DNA from: Chrysomallon squamiferum
Lineage: Eukaryota > Mollusca > Gastropoda > Neomphalida > Peltospiridae
Assembly (NCBI GenBank): GCA_012295275.1
Contig: CM022671.1
Location: 18,836,956 to 18,898,955 of the forward strand
Length of the DNA stretch: 62,000 nucleotides
Direction of reading: 5' to 3'
Shown one piece after another: positions 28,953 through 42,100 of the stretch. The notes beneath the pieces were generated by a model. That model searched no databases and was not told the DNA's origin. It was given only the letters and a program-made list of their open reading frames with translations. The position numbers and the translations under genes are program-made. How positions within the stretch are numbered: the first letter of the stretch is position 1; each line of letters begins with the position of its first letter.

Positions 28953-31900
28953 ATGGATACCCCAATGTCAACTCCTTTGCAAATGTCCACTGGGACAATA
29001 ACTATTAATCAGTCACACATGAATTCTGATGTGATGAGTGATGGCATCAGTGAACCGAGTTCACCAGAATCTACAACCTTTGATCCTCATGACCTATTAT
29101 CAAATGCTGTATCAGATGATGTAACTGCTCAACTTGCAGCATCAGGTTAATTTTTATTTCTTTCTTCTTTTTTGTTGTTGTAATAATATATTTAATATTT
29201 AATATTTTTAAGTGAACAATAACAAATATTAACTTAATAATTTTGTTTTGAAATGTTATTTTGAAGGATGTTACTGTAAATTGTAAATGTGCGTTGGTAA
29301 AACATGAATATTTACATTTAGAATTTTGTTCCTAAACTAATTCAAGACACTATCCTTTCAGGTTTAATAGGGAAAGCTGCAGCTGCTGCCATTGTCTCGG
29401 CAAAGAAACGAAAACGAGCCCACCATTTTGAAACTAATCCAGCAAACAGAAAACGACAGCAGACACGACTTTTGAGGTAACTGCTTTTCTTTTAAATCAA
29501 CATACCTTATTGTCTGAAAGTAATAAACTGCAAAGTGTTTTTATTAAGTTGTGATTCAGATTAAAGAATTTGATACAGAAAGTTATGTAATTTTAAAATA
29601 TGTTAATCCAAATATTATAAATTAAAAAAAAAACTTTTTTCAGAAAACTCAAGGTGTGTATTGAGGAGTACACCACACGGGTCGGACAGCAAGCTGTAGT
29701 TCTATGTTGTACTCCTGGCAAAGCCTCACAGTCTGGTGTTTCACTCAACTCATATAAAGTGTTTGGTTCCCAGCCTCTGGAAACTGTGGTAAGTGATTGT
29801 GAACATACAAACGTGTATTTAAAATCCATAAGATACACATTAAAACAAATTTCAGATTATTAAGTATTAAATTACATTGACAACATGTCATGATAATTAT
29901 ATAGAGATGCTGAAATTGCTCAGGTAACCATTTTGTAACCTATTTTCAATTCTTGCAAATTTTGGTGAAAAATATTTTACTCATTGTTGAAAATGCCATG
30001 AACTACATCAACAGTGTGGGCCACTGAATGATATTCTTTCAAATTCTTGCTGCATTTGGATATATTGGCATAAAATTGGAAACGGATGCATTTTGCCCCA
30101 TTTGCAATGTTCACTTTTCTGTGGTATTTAATTTAACAGTTTATAATTATTCCTTTCAATTTATCAAAGACACGTTAAATACCTGTAACTTAAAACATTA
30201 TGCTTTTAACTATATATCTAAATTTCTTAAACTTCATTATAAAAAACAGGTTAATATTATGTTTATATGGAGTGCTTTTTATTCAGGATTTACCACACAG
30301 CATGATGAAATACTGTTTGAAATCTTTGTTTTAAATAATAAACTCTTCATAACTGCATTAAATAATTTATTTCACTCATAATTCTTATTATATATTTTTA
30401 TTATTATGAATGTATAAAAATAAAAAATAAATTTAAAAAGGGTTACACAAATATTTTTACCTTTAAATTTGTGCATTCCTGATTATATTTTGACTTTCAT
30501 AACAAAATGGTAGGTAATTGTTATTACTGTATGTATTAAATTTCAGTTAAATTAAACTGAATTCAATAAAATAGAAGTTGCTGTTTGATGGGGTATTTTT
30601 TTAATGAAAACAAACTATCTGGTAAATTTATTTTCATCATTTGATTTGTTTTTTGTTATACTGCTTTTAACTAATGTTTTGATTTTTCATCATAGATCCG
30701 GAACTGTAGAAATATGATAATGCAAGATTTAGAATCAGCCTTAGCTGACCAGGCACCAGTAAATGCTGAAAATTCTGGCATGCAGGATTTGCCTCCCTTG
30801 TCAATTGATGGCATTCCAACTGCTGTTGATAAAATGACACAAGTATGACATAGAATACATTAGATTTTATTTCTTTTGTAATTTGAGTTAATTATTTTTA
30901 AGACACATGCGTTTTAAAACTGTTTGACTTGATGGTAAATCAAATACATGTGTGATTATAATGATATTCAATAATGCTGCTTGACAAATTTCCATTTGAA
31001 AACAAAGTTTACTATTCAGTATTTAAAGTCTTTGTGATTGAAACAAATCATTTAGTTTCAAATAGGTTGAAGTTTGAAATAATTTTATCATGTGTAGAGT
31101 GTAGTTAAACTAAAATAAAAATCTTATACTATTTAAATTCATTAACATCTTTGTGGCTGTTTGTAGGCCCAGCTTCGAGCTTTTATCCCTTTAATGTTGA
31201 AGTATTCCACTGGTCGAGGCAAGCCAGGCTGGGGAAAGTTGGAATACAGGCCAGTTTGGTGGCCCAATGATCTGCCTTGGGCCAATGTCCGAAGTGATGC
31301 CAGATCAGAAGAGGAGAAACAAAAGGTTCATTTTCTTCAGAACTGAGAGAATTTAATGTAAAATATTATATTTACTGTGACATTTAATTGGTTATTTACA
31401 ACGTTTAATATTAATAATTAAAACTTGGTATTTATGATACTATTTAATTAAAAAAATAAGTAAATTATCCTTCGGACAATTATTATAATTTAATTAAAGT
31501 GATACCTTGTTTATAAGTATAACTAACTTAAAATCAATACTTTCTAGGTCTCATGGACTGAAGCGCTTAGAACAATCGTTAAAAATTGTTACAAGAACCA
31601 CGGTCGAGAAGAACTGTTACATGCATTCAGTGAGGATATGTCACTAAGCCATTCACAGGCCTCTCAGCAGCCAACACAGTACAGTGGTACCATGGTCCAA
31701 ACTGTTAATAATCCAGATGGAACAGTTTCTTTGGTTCAGATAGATACTGCTCATGTTGGTAGTATTGTTACTTTACCTGATGGCACTCAAGCTACAGTTG
31801 TTCACGCTGTAAGTAATTCTTCTCTTTGTTTAATTTCTGGTATATACAGGGTGATTGAAAAGTTATTACCTATTTTAAACAGTTCATAATTTTTTAATTT

Positions 31901-33361
31901 GCAGTTACTTTTTTCTCTATTCCTTCATGTATGTTATTTAATATATGAAAATTAAATCTTGTTATTTTCTTTTCAGATTAATTATTTTGTTTAAAATTAA
32001 AAAACCCTATTAAGATGCAAAGAAAGTTGACTCTAAAAGAACATGCCCAGGTAGCATCACGCTACAAAGTTTGGAAGTCTGTCATTCAAGTGCAAATAAC
32101 AGATTTCCAAACTTCATAGAGTGATGGGCACGTTCTTTTAGAGTCAACTTTCTTTGCATCTTAATAGGGTTTTTGAATTTTAAACAAAATAATTAATCTG
32201 AAAAGAAAAACAATAATACTTTTAAACAAAATAATCATCTGAAAAGAAAATAACAATCTAGATTTAATTTTCATATATTAAATAACATACATGAAGGAAT
32301 TGAGAAAAAAGTAACTGCAAATTAAAAAATAATGAACTGTTTAAAATAGGGAATGACTTTTCAATCACCCTGTATATCTAAATCAACAAAAATACAGATA
32401 AATGTATTCGGTATTAAATATATTAATGTTTCATATTGGCAAGAAAACAACATATATACATTAATCTCTTTTGTGTTACAGTTATCTCAAATGTCTCAGT
32501 TATATAACACAATCTGGCATGAAAAAACCCCATAAAACCCCAACATCTTTGTTCAGTGTATAAAAGAAATGTTGGGAAATAAAATACACTAATAAACTGT
32601 ATTTAATTTTTGTTTGTGATTCATATTTTTCAGATCAATGATAACCAACATGAAGCCTCACAGGCTGTTCAAACATTGGCTGAAGTGGCTACCAGTCAAA
32701 ATAACATGGGTGCTCCTGTGGCCACTGTCATCAATCCCACCATGGGTATGTTGAACCACACTGCAGGCTCAGCAAATGCTCTTCCAACAACGATAGGTCA
32801 AGATGGAAATCAGCTCATTTTCACTGGAGAAGCAGCGTTAGGCTCTGTTGACTGTCCTACAGGTATTTTGTTCATTGAATATACAGGAAGTATTGTTAGA
32901 TCTGAAAAAAAAATGAAGAAAAAAGTATACTGTTTGGATTTTATACTGAATCTCTTAACTGAATTAAAATTAATTATTTCTAAATCCACAAATTAAAATG
33001 CTGGCTTATAATGAAGCACGTTTAATTTTACATATAGCAATCAAGATGACATATGATTGGTCTTCAGCCATTCTAGTCTTCATAGATGTCATTTGTATGA
33101 ACTTCTTAACAATTTGTTTACATACTTTTTTCTATTTCAGGTGTAATTACAATTCCAGTTTCCCTGTATCAAATAGTCGGTGCACCTGGTGTAACATACA
33201 CTTCAAACCATATTGACACCAGTCAGCAGAATCTCACTGTTTCTATGGATACAAGCCAGATGTCTTCAATGCAGCTACCAACTTCATCCATCAACGATGT
33301 TACAAAGAGTGAATTAACTGTGTCTAACGTTGAAGTTATGCCAATCAATGAAAGTTCTTGA
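28953..33361 (+). CDS. NRF1: nuclear respiratory factor 1 (NRF1/Ewg family), 489 aa
   Basis: Coding exons are 28953-29145 (exon starts at 28911), 29362-29476, 29644-29788, 30696-30842, 31167-31325, 31548-31808, 32634-32862 and 33141-33361 (stop TGA). All junctions keep phase; 1470 nt. NRF1 is a nuclear transcription factor that binds GCGCAYGCGC as a dimer and activates nuclear genes for mitochondrial function and many housekeeping genes. The DNA-binding region is clear: KKRKRAHHFETNP, NRKRQQTRLLRKL, EEYTTRVGQQAVVLCCTPGK, LPPLSIDGIP, KMTQAQLRAFIP, STGRGKPGWGK, LPWANVRSDARSEEEKQ and SWTEALRTIVKNCYKNHGRE. Length is close to human NRF1 (503 aa). The C-terminal Gln/Thr/Val-rich half is the activation region, typical of the family. 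A small insertion (about SQSGVSLNS) lies in the DNA-binding region at the end of exon 3. A foldback transposon sits in the intron after 31808. Confidence 0.97.
31845..32374. mobile_element. 530-bp foldback MITE in an NRF1 intron
   Basis: The left end TACAGGGTGATTGAAAAGT (31845) is mirrored by ACTTTTCAATCACCCTGTA (ending 32374), with TA repeats at both edges that suit a TA target duplication. The two ~255-bp arms are inverted copies of each other with few mismatches and small indels, separated by a ~16-nt loop near 32080-32096. Each arm includes part of a transposase-like N-terminus: reading from 32015 gives MQRKLTLKEHAQVASRY and KVWKSVIQVQ, a helix-turn-helix type start seen in mariner-like or DUF4817 proteins. 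It appears to be an inverted duplication of a mariner-like element's 5' end and cannot transpose by itself. Confidence 0.88.
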
Positions 33362-34780
33362 CAGGCATTTTAATGTTACATGTTTGTGATGTAAAATCAT
33401 GTGTATACATTTGTATATGTGCATAGATATCTTGAACTTTTTAAATATCAACCAGTGGTGTTTTTAGTCAAGTTCTCTTCAGATATCATTTTGAGAACAA
33501 AATGAATTGTAGACATCAAAAGTGCCAGACTTAGAACTTGTTATAAGTTCAGATATTCCAAAATTACAATACAAACAGATACTTTAAAATAAAATGTTTA
33601 AAAAAATATATACATTTTACAAATCCTAATTAATTTGCATTTGATACTCCTCTGCCTGTAATACTGTTTTAGTATCCTTACCCAGAAATTTTTTTGAACA
33701 GCCAAAATAGTAATATGTCACAGTTTTCAGATGGTTCAGCATACAAAAACTTTATTTCGTGCTTAAAATTATGAAAAATAGTGTATTATAAGTAAAAGAT
33801 GTATATGAAATATAAACTGATTGCATGCCATCTCTTTATAATCCTAACTCTGAAACACTTCTAGTCTCAAACATTTCAGGTGTATTGTTAATTTTAAACT
33901 ATTATTAATTTTACAATAAATACTTCTTCATTGGTATTATACTTTATCTTTATCTGTGGATAAAGTACAAATGATAAAATGTTATCAAATGATTAAATTG
34001 ACCTATTATGACAATGAAAAATGTAATTTGTTGAGAAAATACTATTTGGAGAGATTTCAATTAAAAACATTTATATTTCCTACTTATAGAGCAACTTTGT
34101 TAATTGGGAGTGCATATATACTCAGTTTGCTAATAATAAGTATAGATATTTATATGATTGTTTCCTTTAATTTCTGATAATGAATTCAGTAAATGTACTA
34201 TGTACTCTAAATTAAATTAAATTGATTGGTTAATAAATTGGATAATTGTTGAGAATTATTACATTGATATGTAAATACTGTCATAATTTATTCAATTGCA
34301 CAGTATTGTACACATTCCAGTTACATTTCATGATGCACAAAAAAAATGTTATCACTTTTTTAAAATATGAAAATAATTTGTCTAGTATGTTGTATTTACT
34401 TATAAAATTATTAACTGGTACATTCACTAAATGTGAAAGAATGCATTTCGTGTTTTTTGATTATTATTATTATTTATTTATTTATTTCCTTATCAATATG
34501 GTCAGTTGTTTTTGTGGTTGAAGTAAAATTTTTATGTGTTTGTATCAAATGAAAATAAAGTAAAGTGATTTATATTTCTTTACACATACATTTTATGTAT
34601 AAATGTGTAAAGGAATGTCATTTTCTAAAAAAGATGTTTAATGTAGGTGATACTGTTGCACTTGAATAACTAATAAAACCATAAAACTGACAAAAAAATG
34701 GATAAATGGATAAGGAGCCAGAAGAATGAAAATATTTTTGACTTTGAGATTAAACTTAACTTTATAAATGTTTTTGTGAA

Positions 34781-34813
<33 letters not shown>

Positions 34814-36100
34814 TGACTTTTAACATGGTTACATTCAGTTAGCAAGATTTAAAAGAATAATTGACATTTTATATTAGTAAATGGTTGAAAAACAAAAACT
34901 GTATTTACTTTTTAAGACGTTTAATAACTTGATGACAGAACTTGTCAGTTACATTATAAATGTTTGATTATTTTATGTGCAATATTTCCATTTTATATCT
35001 GCTTATTAACATTAATTATTGTGATACTTAATATACTGTTAAGAATTGATGAAATATATTTTAACCATAAGCTGTGATAGCAAATTGGAAAAAAAAATGA
35101 AATGAAAAGTCGTCTTTTTGAGAATTTTATCTTAAAATTTTTTGCAGGAAAATGAATTGATTTTAAAAAATGTTAAATAATTCAGCTGTTCCAATTATAA
35201 ATTATATTTAATTTATTTATTTGTTTTTTTTGTCTCCAGTTACTTCTATTCTGCATGTTGTTGAATGTATGTACCAAAATAGAAATCACAGCTGGATTGT
35301 GAAACTGCTCAGTGTTTTATAAATGATACCACATTTCAATTGAAAGTTGATATATATATAACTTTGTACAATGAAACAATAAAAGAGATTAACAAAATTA
35401 ACAGTTTGATGTTTTGTCTTCTTATGATATGATAGTTTGTTCTTGAAATAATATTGCTCTGATTTGTACTCTGTATATAATTTAATAACAGTGGAAACAA
35501 ATTGATGAGGAAATTGATATAATTTAGATGTCATGGTAAATTACTGTGATGGGTTTCCATGTGGTGCTATTTGTGTTATTTCTGTTTCCTCATGACTGGT
35601 TTATTATAGATTGTGGTAGGTCATTTTCTGTCAGTTGATTGATTTTACATGACACCAGGTTTCCTTTCCCATATACAAAAGTTGTGACATCAAATAATTT
35701 AATATTAAAAAGTGATAAAGAAAAAATGTATGGGAAATTTGTGTGCAATAATTTTCTTTAATTCTTTTTTTTTTTCTCTTTTTTTTTTAATCTATTAAGA
35801 ATATTTCAGCAGTTTGGCTAATAATTATCTGAGTGGTACTGCTATGTGTAATAGCATGTAAATGCAGTTTAACAAAGGAAATTAACAGATGACCATTTAC
35901 TGCTTGTTTGACAATTTTAACAGGCTAATTCTGAATTAATAAATTTTAAAGAAATAAAATTTGACAAAATTAAATATTGACATAGGGTCGTTTTACAGAC
36001 ATCACTGCTAATTTAATATGTTTTAGCCACAGTTACTGCTTTAGTTTAAATTTTCTATTAACCATTTGCATTTATAATAGAGTAATTTTATTGATCTGTT
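33362..36100. other. NRF1 3' UTR and intergenic DNA
   Basis: A possible poly(A) signal AATAAA is at 33915-33920, with others further on (for example near 34553). A TA tract is at ~34791-34814. A short Tigger-like relic is at 33838-33895. Open frames here (33956-34177, 34246-34521) are hydrophobic AT-rich translations without recognisable features. No gene is supported. Confidence 0.6.
33838..33895 (-). mobile_element. Tigger-like terminal relic
   Basis: On the minus strand: CTGAAATGTTTGAGACTAG followed by AAGTGTTTCAGAGTTAGGAT. This parallels the relic at 11805-11886 and the ends of Tigger-type elements. It probably lies in or near the NRF1 3' UTR. Confidence 0.4.
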
Positions 36101-36143
36101 TCGAGTTGTTTCCTCTTGTGATAGACGTCGCTGCAGTCTAAAC

Positions 36144-39100
36144 ATGGAGGTTGGTTTAGCATCGAAAAGAAGTGGTGTCCCTAAATTGAGGGAACTGTTG
36201 AGACGAAGAAGAGATTCGGAGGTTCAGTTTTCTTTTTATATTATAATATTGGCATGGATACCGCTAGGAGCAGGTCAGCCGGACCCCGAACTAATTTCTT
36301 GCGTTTTCACCAGCTCTCTACCTTTAGAAGCTACCAATGCTGAATGCGCCGATTGCCCTAGCCCAGGCAATTCTTATTTCTTCAGACACTGAGACAGTCA
36401 CAGTGAATCACTCAATTAATGAATTATTGAAAATTACCGTATTTGTCCCATTCATTTTATAGAGAAACAAAAAATTAACAATATATAGTTGCTTACAAGT
36501 TACATTGTAATTTAGAGAATAAAGTTTTGACTGCATGGAAAATACCGTCTTTCGAAAAAATTCACATATTAACAATTCATTTATCATCTTACGTCATATT
36601 CATACTCATATCGTAATACTGTAGTGTAAATAATTTTGTTGTAGCCATGTCAATAGGGAATAATGGCCACTGAAATAATTTAAATCCTGCTTATGCAGTA
36701 ACTTGAGTAAGCAATATTTATATTAGGTATGTGGATAAATTTTTCAATCCCCACTAATCTGAAAATAAATAAGACAGTTGGGTAGAGCTTGTAAACCACT
36801 TTAAAATGATACCAAGATCAAGTGAATATGTAAAAAATTAAGGAAGTAGCAGCAATTTTAAACCCCCTGATTAAACGCTATATAAGTCATTAGAGGTTTG
36901 TGACCAAAAATAGTAATATTTTAACATTTTCCCCTCTATCTTCAGTGAAGACCAATGCCAATCTCTGCTATCGATTATATTTGTAAAAATTAAAAAGAAG
37001 TTATTAATTAAGGTACCAGCAACCTAACAAACAATAATTTATGTGGACAAAAAATTCAAACACTACCAACTTCAACATAAATAACATTGCTGAAAAGAAC
37101 TCTTAAAAACCCTATAAAAGACAACAAACATCATGTGATTCTGTTATGTATTAAGGAAGTTACAGCATTTTAACGTTTTCAATTAACACTAATTAATTGT
37201 CCTAGTATTTAATGCATTTGCATTACAATGGCATGACCAAAATCCTATTGTTTTTCACTAAAATGCATGTAACTTTCTTAATAATGAAATTTTATTAGTG
37301 AAATTTGGACTGAAGCTATTAAAAATGCAAGCTATTAAAAATCGAGGGTAGAAATCACTTCAGTTTCACTCGAATTTTCATCCGCCATGTTTGATTTTGA
37401 AGCCATTTCGATGTTACAGCTCCTCTTTCCGGCGTGTGTAATTTTTCACATATAATAAAATTAAATATTGTTCTTCGCCTCCATCTACCTTAGATTATCC
37501 TCCGATAACGAAAACGACCGATTTTAACGTGTTGAATACGAAACAAATTTTCGAACTCTCCTCTGAAATGAACCAATTGACCGAATTGAAAAATTCGAAA
37601 ACGAGTGAGTATACAGGAATTTCCCGCTAATTATACCATCAGGGATAACCGAAACTCCCAACCCCTGACTAACGAGAAGCGATTTACGCAGAGACACCAC
37701 TTGCCATCGGGGAAATCCCGATCACACGGATTTGGCAGAAAATGGCGTACGCAGTTCCGGCAGAAATACACATACCTATTTATATGAATTAGCTATTACT
37801 ATTTGTATTATAAATCATGTTGATTTTACTATAACAAACTTACCAAAGACAAGAGTTACTAAATAAAACTCTATAAAAATTATTTTTAAGTGACATGTAG
37901 TGGATTCAACTGTAATATTTTATTAGTATATATGTGCATGATCAAGCCGACATCAAATGCTAATGCAGCATTAAAAAGTTTGCTTCTTTTTATCGAAAAA
38001 TTAAAAATCTTAAAATAGTAATATATTCCAAAAGAAACTTTGAATTCTAAATGTTTTTTGTTTGCTTCTTTATTATTAGATTTGCTTGTGTAGTCAACAA
38101 AATGAAATTTATGTGCATTGCATTACTATTCTGTTCCCTTGAAGCAGAAATAAATATTTATCACATGCACACACACTGACAGTGATAAAGATTCAAAACA
38201 AAATTAAAGGAGGAAAATAAAACTATTGATAATTATTTTATTTGCAGACAATGTCTGAGGTACCTGATATTGAATTTGTGTATGATGATGCTGATCAGTA
38301 TTCCACAGAGATAGCAGGTATCTATTGGTTGTGTTTGTTAAATAGAAAAGAAATTATAACTGAATTTATAAAAAGTACCATGATATTAACTTATGATATA
38401 CTTACACTTCTTATAAGCTAGATCAGAACTTCTTTTTTCAATTTTTCAGGTTTTTTAGTGTAATACAAGAATAAGTAATTATATTAACTATCTCTTCTTT
38501 TTCTTTCTGTCAGCTTATACATAAATGTGTGTGTGTGTGTGTTTAGATAGATAGATAAATAAATTTATTATGCATTATTATACATTTTTCCCAGAACTCT
38601 ACAGCTACACTGAGGAACCTGAATTTGAACAGAATCAGTTATGTTATGAACAACTTAGTAGAGATCATGGTATGTTCTTTGACAGATATATTCACTGATA
38701 CTCTTTTGCACAGTGAAATTAGTACAGTATTTAAACACCTTTTCTATTCTTTTTTTTTCTTAATGTCTTTGATCCATTTTTCATTTTTATTGTATTTGTA
38801 TCATTATTTGAAGGAGGAGTATGAGTTTTTATGTATTTTTTTCATTTAAATTTACATATTTACTTTGTAACATAAATATCTCTTCTTACAATTATGTCTA
38901 ATTTAAAAATTAAAAGTTTTTTTTTCTTTTTTTCAGGTGTTTCTAAATGGACTGCTGCCTCTGACAGTTCAAGGAAAAAATTTATTGTTTACCTCCAGAA
39001 TGAACTTGAAGTTGCCAACAGAACACGACGTATGAAGGCCGTTCAGGCTGTTTTGTACTTAGTTCAAGGTATGAACAATTTCCATAATTGCTAGGGAATA

Positions 39101-42100
39101 AGCCCACAAGGCTAAAGCTTTAATTATCAATATAAAATTAACAAACATGCTTCAAGAAGTAAATATACAGAAAACGTGATTATATTTCAGTTAATAATTC
39201 ACATACAGCAATATCAAAGACATAAGGAAGTCATTTTAAGTTTATTTTCTGTTTCAGAATATGAAGTATAAAATAAGATACACAGTTTCCAAACTAATCC
39301 AAGAATTAACTTAATACATCATTTACATGTACTGACTGTTATTCCAGTTCATTTTGGTTACACCCTCCAAAATACTACATTTCTTTGATATCATTATTCT
39401 AATACCCCTAGTACAAAGAATTGCTGTGTATCATTGTTATTTGGTCCCCACACATTTCAAATGAAATTATGAATTATCACAGCTGTCATCCGTCTATTTT
39501 CTGTTGTCTGGAGCATTCATTGTTTGCAATACTTGTGAACCCAAAACTCCATTCTTTTTCAGTAAAAATTATTAGTGCTTTTTTGTATGTTTGTTTCCAC
39601 TAGCTATCAGTACAGCAATATATTCTTCTTGTTGTTTTTTATTATTACTAATGTCCTATATTGGGATTTCATTGACAGAAAATGCATTGTCATGGAAGTA
39701 AATTGTTTTGTATTTTTTATTTGTTTTTAACAGGGGTATTTGCAGAGTGTGTGTGTGAAGATGACCAAATGGAATGGGCCAGAAAAAATGTCCTTTTACT
39801 GTATGAAGCTGGACTTTTTATTTCCTTTGTGCAGTTACTTGCTATGGAAATAGAGTAAATATTTCTTATTTTGAAATTATTTTGTTTTCTTTTTTGTCGT
39901 CAGTTGACATTTTGTTTACAATAAACAGACAGGTGTGGAATACAAAAGTTCATGCCTTGATTAAGACATGTTAGAACAATTTAGAAATTTTTATACTGAA
40001 TTCCAATTTGTTTTTTGTTTAAAAATTCTAGATTTTTTATGAACATTCCTCGAAACTTAGACGGAATATAATATATATTCTAACAAGAATTCAAACTTAA
40101 TATTTTCAGTTTAGTGATTCATTAAATGTTGGTTAAATGTTTACCTGTTATTTTAAATGTCCAAAAATAGTTTGCTTCTGCAATTCATTAGGAAGCCATA
40201 ACCATAAAAATAATGTCAGTAAACATTTGTTATATAATAATCAAATTGAGGTTAATTCATTGATCAACTTTGACTTATTAAACATTATAGTAATACAACA
40301 GCTGCAACCCAAGCTTTGAGAAAACCAGCAGTGTCTGTAGCTGATAGCAAAGAATTGAGGTAAAACTGATAATTTATTTCTGAATTTTGCAGGGTTAATA
40401 ACATTTTATCATTTCAGTTTCCTCAGTTTTTCTTCAAATTATAAAATACCAATAAAAATTTGGTGGGTTTTTTTTTTAATTCTTACATTCTTTACTAAAT
40501 ATAAATATATTTTATTTTCACAAAGCTATTATAAACAGATAAACAAATTTATTACAAAATCTGTGTGGTACATTATAAATGTTAAAATCAAAAATAAAAT
40601 CAATTAAAATTTGACCTTCGTTTGAATAAATATATTTCATCTTATTTTAACAGGGCCATTCTGAATGTACTGTACACAATCGTTGAGACTATGAGGTTAC
40701 CAGGTGAAGAAGAAACAGAAAGTGATAGAGAGGCTAGAGACACATTCAAATCAGAACTTAGTAAGAATTTTGTTATATGTACAATATCTAAGCTAAATAT
40801 TTGTACAATATATGTACTGAGCTTAACAAATTCAAATTGTGTAAGATTATAACTGATACTAATAATTATCCATGTTTTTTGTATAAAACCTATTTGAAAT
40901 TTAAGCCTGATAATTTATTGTTCTTCCAGATCAACCAGTTATAGGAGAAGATTCTTTAGCAGTTGCATTGTTCTCCATGGTAACCAGATTCTGTAGCGGC
41001 TGTTCCCCTCACTTTCCTATGAAGAAAGTTCTACTGTTATTGTGGAAAGTTGTACTAGTAAGTGGTACTAACAGTTTATACAAGTTGGTAATCAAGAATT
41101 TGTGTGGTTTATGTTATCTCTGCTGTTTCATAGTTTTGTAGTTATCATGTTTTCCAGTACTCTGACCATGATGAGTCAAATTTTTCAGTTTACTACTAGT
41201 TAAAAAATCAAGTGTATTTTCAGTCTTTATTTAACAAAAATAATGGCTGTTATATTTATACACATTAAATTATGTTATATGAAAATTTGATGCTTACTCC
41301 TAAGAAAGCTGGTCTGAGAGGTGTTGGATTGAAGACTTAATCTTTCTTCATTTCTTCAGCAAGTAACAGCAATAATTTTGTCAAAGTCTGTGTTTTATTT
41401 ATAAATATATAACTATAGGTTTCACTGGGAGGGTTAAAAAATCTTCAAGATACAAAGAACAAAGTCAGAGAAAAGCATGGCCTGCCACCTTTACCTGAAG
41501 ATACTTATGAAGTGTGTAAGAACATGAGAGCTTCATCTCCTCCTGCTTCAGCTACAGATCTTATAGAACAGCAGGCTCCAAGGAGAGGACCAAGAGGAGG
41601 TAAAAGAGTAAGTATTTCTAGAGTGTAACGGTTTTATCTTGTATTAAAGAAATGTTATCATTGATAAATGCACTGAAGTATTGTTTCAGTAGTCATTTAA
41701 CTGTTCCTGTTGAATTTAAGTAATACACATGTATCTATATATATATAAAGAAATATATACACACATATACAAAATGGTGTATTATCTGTGTTGTTATTAT
41801 ATAAATGCAGGCTTCTCAGTTCTCAGCTGATTTTGTATGGTTCAACTTCTAAAGTAATATAAAATGGTGTCTTGAAAATAAATAAAGATAAAAGTGAATT
41901 ATATAATATGCAGATAAACTATTAAAAATGCAGAATTCTGAAGCTTTATTTGTATAAATCTTTGGTTATCACAAAACAGAATGCATCTTTGTTTGTTATT
42001 ACCTACAGCTTTCTTCATATTTATAATAAATGTTACATTTAGAAAGAAGAATTGTGTTGAAGGTACATGTAACCAAAAATATTTGGTAATTGTGTTTCAC

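Noticed and set aside
30028-30381. 117-residue frame inside an NRF1 intron
   Set aside because: Phe/Ile/Asn-rich translation of AT-rich DNA; it has no splice signals compatible with NRF1 and no recognisable domain.
37605-37787. 60-residue frame in STRIP intron 1
   Set aside because: Starts at a non-ATG codon on top of a strong splice donor and resembles no part of the STRIP family.
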